This document shows positions 1 through 6,178 of a stretch of 10,498 nucleotides of DNA, one piece after another. The stretch is from the NCBI GenBank assembly GCA_031417915.1, contig JANOWN010000020.1, positions 1 through 10,498 on the forward strand. Direction: 5' to 3'. Below the pieces are notes generated by a model. That model did not search any database. It was not told the origin of the DNA and saw only the letters and a program-made list of their open reading frames with translations. A program made the translations under genes and the position numbers. Origin of the DNA: Methylotenera_A sp031417915 (lineage in GTDB: Bacteria > Pseudomonadota > Gammaproteobacteria > Burkholderiales > Methylophilaceae). The stretch's first letter is position 1. Each line of letters begins with the position of its first letter.

Positions 1-480
1 GCAGTAACAGTGCTGCCAAACGGCTACACCAGCAAAGTCAAAGCGATTCAAATTGGTGACGAACAACTGCAAAGTGCACAAACCGAGCAAAGCGTAACGA
101 TATTGCTAGAGGATGAAATCGACACTTCTCGCGGTGATATGATTGTAAAAACAGGCAGTAAGATTGAGCCTGTTAAACAAATAGAGGCGCATGTTTGCTG
201 GCTTTCAGAAACGCCAATGTCACCTGCGCGCACCTATGTAATACGGCATACTACGCGTGAGTCGAAAGCAAAAGTAGGTACTATTTCATATAAAGTTGAT
301 GTCAATACACTAGAGCATCAGCCTGCAACTGAGCTTAAAATGAATGACATCGCGCGGATTAACTTTAAACTGGCGCAGCCGCTGATGGTAGATAGTTATA
401 CGCAAAATCGCGCCATTGGCGCATTTATTGTCATCGACGAGAGTACAAATAATACCGTTGGCGCAGGCATGATTGTATAA
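1..480 (+). CDS. cysN: Sulfate adenylyltransferase subunit 1 (CysN), C-terminal part, 5' end outside window
   Basis: The reading frame is open from base 1 (Ala-Val-Thr-Val-Leu-Pro-Asn-Gly) to a TAA at 478-480, giving 159 residues of a longer protein. The segment matches the beta-barrel domains after the GTPase domain of CysN. The telling motifs are VLPNGYTSKVKAI at the start, then LLEDEIDTSRGDMIV, and late on the stretch DIARINFKLAQPL. In this family CysN is the GTP-hydrolysing regulatory subunit that drives CysD to make adenosine 5'-phosphosulfate from ATP and sulfate in the cytoplasm. The GTP-binding motifs would lie upstream and cannot be seen. The protein ends shortly after the barrel, so there is no fused APS kinase (CysC) domain. 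GTG at position 10 is an internal valine codon, not a start. No clear terminator separates it from the ferredoxin gene 65 nt downstream. Confidence 0.9.
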   Translation, partial: AVTVLPNGYTSKVKAIQIGDEQLQSAQTEQSVTILLEDEIDTSRGDMIVKTGSKIEPVKQIEAHVCWLSETPMSPARTYVIRHTTRESKAKVGTISYKVDVNTLEHQPATELKMNDIARINFKLAQPLMVDSYTQNRAIGAFIVIDESTNNTVGAGMIV

Positions 481-500
481 ATTACAAAACAGATTAAAAT
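473..500 (+). promoter_or_regulatory. Possible sigma70-like promoter for fdxA
   Basis: TTGTAT (473-478) and TAAAAT (495-500) are separated by 16 nt in an A/T-rich leader ahead of fdxA. The -35 box overlaps the end of cysN. Matches this good occur by chance in A/T-rich DNA, so this is only a candidate; fdxA could also be read through from cysN. Confidence 0.25.
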
Positions 501-545
501 CAAAATAAATTAGAATTTAGATAGATTTAAACGAAGGAAACTAAA

Positions 546-869
546 ATGACTTACGTTGTTACCGAAAATTGTATTCAATGCAAATTTACCGATTGCGTTG
601 ATGTATGCCCTGTGGATTGCTTTGTAGAAGGCCCAAACTTTTTGGCGATTAATCCAGATGAGTGTATTGACTGCACCTTGTGCGTGGCGGAGTGCCCCGC
701 AGAAGCGATTTTTGCAGAAGATGATGTGCCTGCTGATCAGCAAGAATTTATCGCCTTAAACGCGCGCCTAGCGAAGATTTGGCCGGTGATTACCTCGCGC
801 AAACCAGGCTTAGAAGATGCCGATGCCATGAACGGCGTGCCAGGTAAGCTCGAGCTGCTGATTGAGTAG
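546..869 (+). CDS. fdxA: 7Fe ferredoxin ([3Fe-4S][4Fe-4S]), FdxA
   Basis: This 107-residue protein carries the full cysteine pattern of Azotobacter-type seven-iron ferredoxins. By alignment, Cys9, Cys17 and Cys50 would hold the [3Fe-4S] cluster, and Cys21, Cys40, Cys43 and Cys46 the [4Fe-4S] cluster. Cys12 and Cys25 match the two non-ligand cysteines of Azotobacter FdI, with every position shifted by one. The C-terminal tail (ARLAKIWPVITSRK and onward) is also typical of the family. It is a small cytoplasmic electron carrier; its redox partner is not shown here. The position after cysN suggests, but does not prove, a link to reductive sulfur assimilation. The ATG start is supported by AAGGA a few bases upstream. 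A strong terminator follows the stop codon. Confidence 0.95.
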   Translation: MTYVVTENCIQCKFTDCVDVCPVDCFVEGPNFLAINPDECIDCTLCVAECPAEAIFAEDDVPADQQEFIALNARLAKIWPVITSRKPGLEDADAMNGVPGKLELLIE

Positions 870-884
870 TTTAAAGTAAGATTT

Positions 885-911
885 AAAAAGGAGGCTTTTG
901 CCTCCTTTTTT
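885..911 (+). terminator. Rho-independent terminator after fdxA
   Basis: AAAAAGGAGGC (885-895) and GCCTCCTTTTT (900-910) form an 11-bp perfect stem around a TTTT loop, with a T run on the 3' side. The stem begins 15 nt after the fdxA stop. Because it is flanked by A's and T's it could work in both directions, but only + strand genes lie on either side. Confidence 0.93.
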
Positions 912-956
912 ATTGCTTCTTTGTTTTGATTTTAAAAGTGTGTTGTAATTCCATGT

Positions 957-1388
957 ATGAAAGACACTTTAAAAATCGGCATTAAATATACGCATCAATT
1001 TGTGGTGCCGCTATCTAAAACCGTGCCAGCGCTTTATCCGGAAGCGGAAGAATTTTTGGCTATGCCAGAGGTGTTTGCCACAGGGTTTTTGGTGGGATTT
1101 TTAGAATGGGCGTGCATTTTGGCGGTAAATCCGCACCTCGATTGGCCGCGCGAACAAACTGTTGGCACGCATGTCAATGTGAGCCACCAAGCCGCAACCC
1201 CGCATGGATTAAGGGTTGCAGCTAAGGTCGAGCTTATCGCAATAGAAGGTCGAAAACTCACTTTTAGCGTAGAAGCACACGACGGCATTGACTTGATTTC
1301 TAAAGGCACGCACGAACGATTTATCATCAATCGAGAAAAATTCGACGCCAAATTAGCCATTAAAAATGGCCAAATAATATGGAAATGA
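957..1388 (+). CDS. Hotdog-fold thioesterase, fluoroacetyl-CoA thioesterase (FlK)-like
   Basis: This 143-residue protein resembles single-domain hotdog thioesterases of the FlK type. FlK uses a Thr42/Glu50/His76 catalytic triad. Here Thr42 and Glu50 fall at identical positions within the segment ATGFLVGFLEWA, and a histidine follows at 77 (VSHQAATPHG). The C-terminal KGTHERFIINREKF also fits the family. Such enzymes hydrolyse small acyl-CoA thioesters in the cytoplasm; homologues outside fluoroacetate producers have mostly unknown substrates, so fluoroacetyl-CoA should not be assumed. The ATG at 957 is the first in frame, and no good ribosome binding site precedes it. Its TGA stop overlaps the next gene, so it is probably translationally coupled to the DUF4126 membrane protein. 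Confidence 0.78.
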   Translation: MKDTLKIGIKYTHQFVVPLSKTVPALYPEAEEFLAMPEVFATGFLVGFLEWACILAVNPHLDWPREQTVGTHVNVSHQAATPHGLRVAAKVELIAIEGRKLTFSVEAHDGIDLISKGTHERFIINREKFDAKLAIKNGQIIWK

Positions 1389-1975
1389 TTCAACAATTAG
1401 CACTTGCAGGCGGCCTTAGTTGGGCCAGTGGATTGCGCCTATATTTAACGGTATTTGTTGTAGGTTTATTGGCTAAATTCAACTATATTCACTTGCCAAC
1501 AGCACTTGATATCCTCAGCAACCCAATTGTGCTGGGCGTTGCAGGCGCATTAGCCGCAATTGAATTTTTAGCCGACAAAATCCCCTATGTCGATAGCGCA
1601 TGGGATGGAATTCAGACTTTCATTCGCATTCCCGCTGGCGCACTATTGGCGATGGGCGCCATTAACACCAGCGACCCGATGATTGCAACGCTCGCGGCCT
1701 TGCTCGGCGGCTCTTTAACCAGCATGACACACGCCACCAAAGCTGGCAGCCGCGCGCTCATCAACACCTCGCCAGAACCTGTCAGCAATATCGTAACCTC
1801 GTTTGGTGAAGAAGGTTTGCTGCTGGGCGGCGGCTGGCTTGCGCTAATGCATCCCGCCGTGTTTATTGGCGTGCTGTTTGGATTTATTTTAGTGATGATT
1901 TGGCTGATTCCCAAACTGTGGCGCGGCATCAAATCTGTGCTGGGAAATATCGGAAAAGTAACACGTTCTAGCTAA
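1379..1975 (+). CDS. DUF4126 family membrane protein
   Basis: This 198-residue hydrophobic protein matches DUF4126, a family of predicted bacterial inner-membrane proteins without known function. Family-like features are the opening GLSWASGLRLY, the segment ALAAIEFLADKIPYVDSAWD, and the glycine-rich core GGSLTSMTHATKAGSRA followed by TSPEPVSNIVTSFGEEG. Roughly five hydrophobic stretches look able to span the membrane, ending with PAVFIGVLFGFILVMIWLI and a short basic tail. Two starts are possible: ATG at 1379, or ATG at 1385, which makes an ATGA overlap with the thioesterase stop and may be the true one. Neither has a strong ribosome binding site. The 3' half, from Asp99 on, is repeated downstream as a truncated copy. 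Confidence 0.85.
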   Translation: MEMIQQLALAGGLSWASGLRLYLTVFVVGLLAKFNYIHLPTALDILSNPIVLGVAGALAAIEFLADKIPYVDSAWDGIQTFIRIPAGALLAMGAINTSDPMIATLAALLGGSLTSMTHATKAGSRALINTSPEPVSNIVTSFGEEGLLLGGGWLALMHPAVFIGVLFGFILVMIWLIPKLWRGIKSVLGNIGKVTRSS

Positions 1976-1990
1976 TTTTAATCAAAAAAA

Positions 1991-2028
1991 GATGCTCTGG
2001 AAGGCACATGGATATTGATTGGTAGGGC
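1991..2028 (+). repeat. Dispersed palindromic repeat, copy 1 (degenerate, right arm missing)
   Basis: The stretch starting GATGCTCTGGAAGGCACATG matches 2428-2465 at 31 of 38 bases and shares the GCATGGATATTG-like core with the pqqB-pqqC copy. In copy 2 the right arm continues CAGGGCATCTATTTT; here it breaks off after AGGGC, where the TAGGGC element takes over. The DUF4126 gene therefore lacks an intact hairpin terminator. Confidence 0.75.
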
Positions 2029-2101
2029 GGACTCGCGTAGCAGTCCGCCGAAAGAAAAGAGTTAAAATCTCATACGGCGCACTGCAAGCGAGTGCGCCCT
2101 A
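2023..2101. repeat. Small palindromic, possibly MITE-like element with TAGGGC/GCCCTA ends
   Basis: The 79-nt element has 14-nt inverted ends (2023-2036 and 2088-2101) differing at one base. Each half folds again: GGCGGACT/AGTCCGCC (2026-2049) and GGCGCACT/AGTGCGCC (2076-2098), each with an 8-bp stem. The middle is A-rich. Repeats of the general form TAGGGCGG-hairpin are scattered in many proteobacterial genomes and have no coding capacity. No target duplication is evident. It lies exactly between the two DUF4126 copies. Confidence 0.75.
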
Positions 2102-2109
2102 CGAGGGCT

Positions 2110-2409
2110 GACCCCGTTGTTGCAACGATTACTGCGCTGCTCGGCGGCTCACTCACCGGCATGACGCATGCCACCAAAGCTGGCAGCCGAGCACTCATTA
2201 ACACCTCACCAGAACCTGTCAGCAATATCGCCACCTCATTTGGTGAAGAAGGCTTGCTACTGGGTGGTGGCTGGCTGGCGCTAATGCACCCCGCCGTGTT
2301 TATTGGCGTGTTATGCGGATTTATTGTGCTGATGTTTTGGCTGCTGCCAAAACTATGGCGCGGTATTAAATCAGTGTTGGGAAATATCGGAAAAGTAACG
2401 TGGGTTTAG
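2110..2409 (+). pseudogene. 5'-truncated second copy of the DUF4126 membrane protein gene
   Basis: The frame resumes DUF4126 at the middle of the protein (Asp-Pro-Val-Val) and runs to a TAG at 2407-2409, giving 99 residues homologous to residues 99-198 of the upstream gene. The N-terminal half, with its first membrane segments, is absent. A GTG at 2092 inside the right end of the palindromic element could formally start a 105-residue protein, but the first six residues would come from that repeat and no ribosome binding site is seen. The retained part has no internal stop or frameshift, and most residue changes are conservative. It may be a former paralogue that lost its 5' half, or a partial duplication. 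An expressed short membrane protein cannot be fully excluded. Confidence 0.8.
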
Positions 2410-2421
2410 TTTTTTTATTTG

Positions 2422-2474
2422 AAAATAGATGCCCTGGAAGGCGCATGGATGTTGGCTTGCAGGGCATCTATTTT
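2422..2474. terminator. Bidirectional hairpin terminator; dispersed palindromic repeat, copy 2
   Basis: AAAATAGATGCCCTG (2422-2436) and CAGGGCATCTATTTT (2460-2474) make a perfect 15-bp stem around a 23-nt loop. It sits between the convergent DUF4126 fragment and protease gene, where a two-way terminator is expected. The T tracts are short (TATTTT), so its strength is uncertain. The loop and arms are related to 1991-2028 and to the element between pqqB and pqqC, so it is also a member of a repeat family. Confidence 0.75.
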
Positions 2475-2484
2475 GCAGAACGTA

Positions 2485-3240
2485 TTAGACGAGACCTTCA
2501 TCAATCTCTCCATACTCGGTAATGTAATGGGATGGCCGCGCGAATACGAGTATTGGCGATGATTCATATATAAAGCCTACTAGTTCTAGCCGTTCGATTG
2601 GTGAAGATATTAAGCGGAACACTGGACCGCCGCTCATTCCTCCGAGTTCTATATTTGGAACACTGCCACCCTGAAGTGGTTGATGAAAGTTTTCTATATC
2701 AATGTATAACTTAATATTCTCTGGTGCAACTGAAATTGGCCTCCATGCGAACCACTGAAAGGGAAAGTCAGCCGTTAATTCATGTTCAACCCGTAGCGAG
2801 CCTGGATAACCTCCGTAGAGCAATGTATTATCCATAGAAACATCTTCAGTTGGCCAAAGTATAGGGGTATGCGGAAAGCAACCCGAGGACGCAACCACTA
2901 TCTCAGATACATCAAAGGTTACAAGGTCAAGATACTCACTTTCCGCAATAAGGCGGTCTTCTGGTTCAGTTGTGGTACATCCGAACTGGCAACGAATATC
3001 GGGCTGCTCGAGCTTAGCCTTGCGGTATTCATCGAAAACGTGTCGTGCCGTTACAGCAATTAGACGCTTGCTAGTTTGTAAAAAGCAGACCGTCCCGTTA
3101 TGGTGAATAGAATAGTTATCATCCATATCGAGACCATGCCACCAAAAGGGAGCGCACGTAGACTTTGCAATACTGCGAAGCGCTGGGAGGTATCCTGCTC
3201 GCTCCATTTGGTCAAGCGAACTACGGGTATTTGCATCCAT
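2485..3240 (-). CDS. Trypsin-like (chymotrypsin-fold) serine protease, function unknown
   Basis: This 251-residue protein shows the three signature blocks of the trypsin-like fold: His67 in LIAVTARHVFD, Asp105 in YLDLVTFDV, and Ser203 in LGGMSGGPVF. The whole triad is therefore present and spaced as expected, and the enzyme may be active. There is no PDZ domain, signal peptide or membrane segment, so it is not a DegP/DegS protein and is probably cytoplasmic. Its target is unknown. ATG at 3240 is chosen: it lies 2 nt after the MFS stop with GGAAAG upstream. A longer frame to 3336 exists but would run deep into the MFS gene. The tight spacing suggests co-transcription with the exporter. Codon choice (several ATA, many CTT) looks a little unlike the neighbours; this was not counted, so recent acquisition is only a guess. 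Confidence 0.72.
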   Translation of the reverse strand: MDANTRSSLDQMERAGYLPALRSIAKSTCAPFWWHGLDMDDNYSIHHNGTVCFLQTSKRLIAVTARHVFDEYRKAKLEQPDIRCQFGCTTTEPEDRLIAESEYLDLVTFDVSEIVVASSGCFPHTPILWPTEDVSMDNTLLYGGYPGSLRVEHELTADFPFQWFAWRPISVAPENIKLYIDIENFHQPLQGGSVPNIELGGMSGGPVFRLISSPIERLELVGFIYESSPILVFARPSHYITEYGEIDEGLV

Positions 3241-3242
3241 AA

Positions 3243-4421
3243 CTAATCTTTCCAAAGCTTGGTTTGTTGTATCGCCAGCCAACCTATCAACCAAAACACC
3301 AGCATCGCGCTCGCAAGGCCAAACACGCTGCTCCATACCAACGGCACGATGATACCTGCGGAAACAGTCGAAAATAACATCTGCACAAACGCTTGCCCAG
3401 AGGCGGCTGTACCGCGGATTTTAGGGTGTCTATCCAGCGCGGCGAGCGAGATAATCGGCATGACCAAGCCCATGCCAACGTTAAACAAGGCGATAGGTAA
3501 GATGTTGTAAATGGGTTTGGCAGGTAAAAAATAACAAATGGTAACGTTTAATAAGACAATTGCAAACATCCATGTGTAAGCTACTTTCAACACACGTTTT
3601 GCTGCGTATTTACCCGCCGCACGCCTTGCCAAATATGAGCCCAACACCATGCCGCAAACAGTTGGAATGAACAAATAGCCGTACTGCTGTGGCGAGAAGC
3701 CGAGTAACTTACCTAAAAACGTGGGGCTTGCCAGCACATACACAAAAAAGCCCGCAAAAACAGCACCCAGCGAAATACAAAGTTTTGCAAATTCTAAGTC
3801 AGAAAAAATAGTTTTGTAGCTTGCGAGTACGTTATGAGCCGAGAGTTTAAGGCGTTTTTCTGGTGGCATAGTTTCGGGCAGATATTTCACTGCTGCCCAT
3901 AGCGTAATTGCGGCATAAAACGCCAAAAAAATAAAAATACTTTGCCAACCAAAACCGAGCAAAGCCCCGCCAATAATAGGCGCAACGGCAGGCGCAATGC
4001 CAAATAACATTTGCACGGTCGCCATGACGCGTTGTGCTTGTGCGCCTTCGAACAGGTCGCGCACCATGGCGCGCGCCACTGTATTGCCCGCCCCGCCGCT
4101 TGCACCTTGCAGCGCGCGGAAAAACCACAGCGTTTCCACATTTGGCGCAAACGCGCAACCGACGCTTGCCAACACAAAAATGCCCAAACCCCATTTAATG
4201 GTGGCGATACGGCCGATGGAATCTGAAATCGCGCCGTGCCACAGCGTCATGATGGCGTAAGGCAGCAAGTAAATCGCCAAACTTTGCTGAATATGTAAAT
4301 CAGATGCGCCTAAACTCGCGCCCATGGCATGAAATGCGGGCAAGTAGGTATCGATGGCGAATGGCGCCAGTGCTGCCAGCGCGGCTAGTACAAACACTAA
4401 AATGTTGGAATGAGTTTTCAT
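3243..4421 (-). CDS. MFS transporter, Bcr/CflA (DHA1) drug-efflux type
   Basis: This 392-residue protein looks like a 12-helix major facilitator of the Bcr/CflA subfamily. TM1 contains APFAIDTYLPAF, a hallmark of that group. The loop after TM2 has the motif-A variant GAISDSIGRIATI, the region after TM4 has RALQGASGGAGNTVARAMVRD, and TM5 carries APAVAPIIGGAL, the antiporter-type motif. Known members export drugs, dipeptides or other small molecules by proton antiport across the inner membrane; the substrate here is unknown. The start at ATG 4421 gives the usual N-terminus MKTHSNILVF. A frame extension to 4466 would start inside the adjacent inverted repeat and adds 15 unlikely residues. No good ribosome binding site was seen. 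It follows pqqE in the same direction but behind a terminator. The protease gene follows 2 nt after its stop. Confidence 0.88.
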   Translation of the reverse strand: MKTHSNILVFVLAALAALAPFAIDTYLPAFHAMGASLGASDLHIQQSLAIYLLPYAIMTLWHGAISDSIGRIATIKWGLGIFVLASVGCAFAPNVETLWFFRALQGASGGAGNTVARAMVRDLFEGAQAQRVMATVQMLFGIAPAVAPIIGGALLGFGWQSIFIFLAFYAAITLWAAVKYLPETMPPEKRLKLSAHNVLASYKTIFSDLEFAKLCISLGAVFAGFFVYVLASPTFLGKLLGFSPQQYGYLFIPTVCGMVLGSYLARRAAGKYAAKRVLKVAYTWMFAIVLLNVTICYFLPAKPIYNILPIALFNVGMGLVMPIISLAALDRHPKIRGTAASGQAFVQMLFSTVSAGIIVPLVWSSVFGLASAMLVFWLIGWLAIQQTKLWKD

Positions 4422-4460
4422 AGGTGCAAGTTTAACGCATACTTTACAAATTATTAGCAT

Positions 4461-4562
4461 CGTCATTCTGAACCTAAGGTTTTATTTGGGTGAAGAATCC
4501 AGTGCAATGCGACAAAAAGTCTGGATTCTTCACCCAAATAAAACCTTAGGCTCAGAGTGACG
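4461..4562. repeat. Long inverted repeat, 42-nt arms, MITE-like
   Basis: Left arm 4461-4502 and right arm 4521-4562 are reverse complements at 40 of 42 positions, with an 18-nt spacer. The ends read CGTCATTCTGA and TCAGAGTGACG, and the inner part contains GAAGAATCCAG and its complement. Repeats starting GTCATTCTGA and containing GAAGAATC are widespread non-coding elements in bacteria. It stands between the pqqE terminator and the MFS gene, so it probably lies in the MFS promoter or leader. No duplicated target bases could be defined. Confidence 0.88.
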
Positions 4563-4572
4563 GTGTGAAAAT

Positions 4573-4597
4573 AAAAAGGCGCATTAACTGCGCCTTT
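4573..4597 (-). terminator. Rho-independent terminator after pqqE
   Basis: On the - strand AAAGGCGCA and TGCGCCTTT form a 9-bp stem (4589-4597 with 4575-4583) around a 5-nt loop, followed by a T-rich tract (TTTTTATTTT including the end of the arm). It begins 17 nt beyond the pqqE stop and closes the pqq transcription unit before the inverted repeat. Confidence 0.9.
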
Positions 4598-4614
4598 GGT
4601 TTTTGTTTTAGTTA

Positions 4615-5838
4615 CTACGGCAAGGCATGAAACTCTTCTACGCGCTCGGTATCGCCCGCCACATATTTTTTAGAATTTTTATCAGTTCTAAAAATAATTG
4701 GTTGGCTGGCTAAAACTGGGTTTTTGCTGTCTTCAATCGCTTTTTCGATTAAGTGATGATTGGGTGAAAGCGAACAAACGGGGTCTGCGCTTTCGGCGTC
4801 ACCACTCAATAAAAACGCCTGACAACGGCAGCCTGCCAAGTCGTTCATTTTTTCTGGGCAAGTGACGCACGGACCTTTCATCCAAGCTGTGCCGCGATAT
4901 TTATTGAAAGCTGGCGAGTCCTTCCAAGCCCATTCCAAGCCCTTGTCACGCACGTTCGGGAATGCCATATTCGGCAACACACGGGCTGAATGGCATGGCA
5001 ATACGTCGCCGTTTGCAGTCACAATCATGAACACTTCGCCCCAGCCGTTCATACACTTTTTCGGACGGTCGCCAAAGTAATCAGGCACCACAAAAAATAT
5101 CTTCATTTTGTTGCCGACTTTTTGACGGAACTCGTTGGTGATGCGTTCTGCTTCATCAATTTGCTCTTTTAGCGGCATGAGTTGGCTGCGATTTACCAGG
5201 CTCCAGCCGTAATATTGCGTATTCGCCAGCTCGACATAATCCGCGCCTAGCGCTTCGGCCATCTCGAGGATTTCTTTGATGTGGCCAATGTTATAGCGGT
5301 GAATCACCACGTTGAGCACCATCGGGTAGCCGTGATTTTTAATCATGGCGGCGACTTTTTTCTTTAGCTCAAAGGTTTTAGTGTTGGTAATAAAGTTGTT
5401 AATTTCTTCGGTAATATCGTGCATGGAAAGCTGAATGTGATCCAAACCGCCGTCTTTAAACGCTTGAATGCGCTTTTCGGTAAGCCCAACGCCAGAGGTA
5501 ATTAAATTGCTGTAGTAGCCGAGATTTTTTGCTTCGATGACAATCTCTTCAATATCGTCGCGCAATAGCGGCTCGCCGCCCGAAATACCCAGCTGAATCG
5601 CACCAAGTTTGCGTGCATCGCGCAGCGCCTGAATCCATTGCTCGGTAGAGAGCTCATTTTGCGTATGTTTGTCGTAATCGGTCGGATTGTAGCAAAAGGC
5701 GCAGTGCAGTGGGCAACGATAGGTCACCTCTGCCAGCAGCCACAGTGGTTGTGTATGCGTAACACTAGCATCTACGCCATTATTTTGGGCATGAACAGCC
5801 ATTTGTACGGCTGAATCACCTAAAGAGTTTTGTGTCAT
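4615..5838 (-). CDS. pqqE: PqqA peptide cyclase, radical SAM enzyme PqqE
   Basis: PqqE uses S-adenosylmethionine to make the carbon-carbon bond between the glutamate and tyrosine of PqqA, the first step to PQQ, with PqqD presenting the peptide. The 407-residue protein has the radical SAM cluster motif CPLHCAFC (Cys42, Cys46, Cys49) and the SAM-binding ISGGEPL (85-91). The C-terminal SPASM region carries Cys262, Cys282, Cys324, Cys327, Asp333, Cys337, Cys339 and Cys355. All eight are offset by 14 from the auxiliary-cluster ligand region of Methylobacterium PqqE as I recall it, including the unusual Asp. The N-terminus is about 30 residues before the core, slightly long. The ATG is supported by GAGGTGG 5 nt upstream. 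The gap to pqqD is 37 nt and holds a small TAGACT/AGTCTA hairpin overlapping the pqqD stop. A terminator follows. Confidence 0.96.
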   Translation of the reverse strand: MTQNSLGDSAVQMAVHAQNNGVDASVTHTQPLWLLAEVTYRCPLHCAFCYNPTDYDKHTQNELSTEQWIQALRDARKLGAIQLGISGGEPLLRDDIEEIVIEAKNLGYYSNLITSGVGLTEKRIQAFKDGGLDHIQLSMHDITEEINNFITNTKTFELKKKVAAMIKNHGYPMVLNVVIHRYNIGHIKEILEMAEALGADYVELANTQYYGWSLVNRSQLMPLKEQIDEAERITNEFRQKVGNKMKIFFVVPDYFGDRPKKCMNGWGEVFMIVTANGDVLPCHSARVLPNMAFPNVRDKGLEWAWKDSPAFNKYRGTAWMKGPCVTCPEKMNDLAGCRCQAFLLSGDAESADPVCSLSPNHHLIEKAIEDSKNPVLASQPIIFRTDKNSKKYVAGDTERVEEFHALP

Positions 5839-5875
5839 TTTGCCACCTCAATATATTTCTAGACTATATTTAAGT

Positions 5876-6160
5876 CTAATTAACTTTCCGTATCCAATCT
5901 TTGCCATAAGCCATGTCGAACATACCAATAATATCGGCTTCAATGCTCGTCGCATCGGGGAAAGCGGCTTTTAATTCGGCCACAATATCGCCTACTGTCG
6001 CCTTGCCATCGACGCGTTTAATCACTTCGCCCGCGCCGCCATGCAGTTTGACCATGCCTTCAGGAAAAAGTATCACATAACTTTGCTGCGCTTCTTCCCA
6101 CTGAAAACGGTGGTGCAGCGCGATGGCGTAAATGTCAGAATGTTGTATGTTGTTTTCCAT
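5876..6160 (-). CDS. pqqD: PqqA-binding chaperone PqqD
   Basis: PqqD is a small winged-helix-like peptide-binding protein that holds PqqA and delivers it to PqqE. The 94-residue product has the expected layout: FQWEEAQQSYVILFPEGMVKLH (residues 19-40), then GGAGEVIKRVDGKATVGDIVAEL (41-63), where family members have a Gly after an acidic residue and a Thr-Val pair, then a C-terminal helix ending KDWIRKVN. It is a separate protein, not fused to PqqC or PqqE as in some species. The frame extends 12 nt upstream to a TTG at 6172. The ATG at 6160 is preferred because it gives the usual short N-terminus; neither start has a clear ribosome binding site. It lies 18 nt after pqqC, so translation may be coupled. 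Confidence 0.93.
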   Translation of the reverse strand: MENNIQHSDIYAIALHHRFQWEEAQQSYVILFPEGMVKLHGGAGEVIKRVDGKATVGDIVAELKAAFPDATSIEADIIGMFDMAYGKDWIRKVN

Positions 6161-6178
6161 TGTTTTGATCAAATAGTC

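Larger units (their letters stand above)
1673..2465 (+). repeat. Partial tandem duplication of the DUF4126 region (units 1673-2028 and 2110-2465)
   Basis: Two 356-nt blocks align without gaps. Each begins at the codon for Asp in the Asp-Pro pair in the middle of DUF4126 and runs through the stop region into the downstream hairpin. The encoded proteins agree at 86 of 97 aligned residues before the tails diverge. Many codon differences are synonymous, so the copies are old or came from a related genome, and both were under selection for a time. The 81 nt between the blocks are almost wholly a palindromic element. Confidence 0.9.

Noticed and set aside
2023..2101. CRISPR-like repeats in the cluster of short palindromes
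   Set aside because: There are only two inverted, not direct, hairpin units and no regular spacers; it is a single palindromic element.
2092..2409. Intact small gene starting at GTG 2092
   Set aside because: Its first codons fall in the palindromic element and it lacks the N-terminal half of DUF4126; it is better read as a truncated copy.
3241..3336. Longer start for the protease gene at 3336
   Set aside because: It would overlap the MFS coding region by almost 100 nt in another frame. ATG 3240 has GGAAAG upstream and sits 2 nt after the MFS stop.
3847..4194. Cysteine- and arginine-rich open frames within the MFS gene
   Set aside because: They are out-of-frame shadows of a clearly coding transmembrane protein and have low-complexity, unnatural composition.
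4422..4466. N-terminal extension of the MFS gene to an ATG at 4466
   Set aside because: That ATG lies inside the CGTCAT end of the inverted repeat, and the 15 extra residues are not typical; ATG 4421 gives the normal Bcr/CflA N-terminus.
4461..4562. Second transcription terminator for pqqE
   Set aside because: The arms are far longer than an intrinsic terminator and lack a T run, and a good terminator already stands at 4573-4597.
6161..6172. TTG start for pqqD at 6172
   Set aside because: No ribosome binding site and only four extra residues; ATG 6160 gives the usual PqqD N-terminus.
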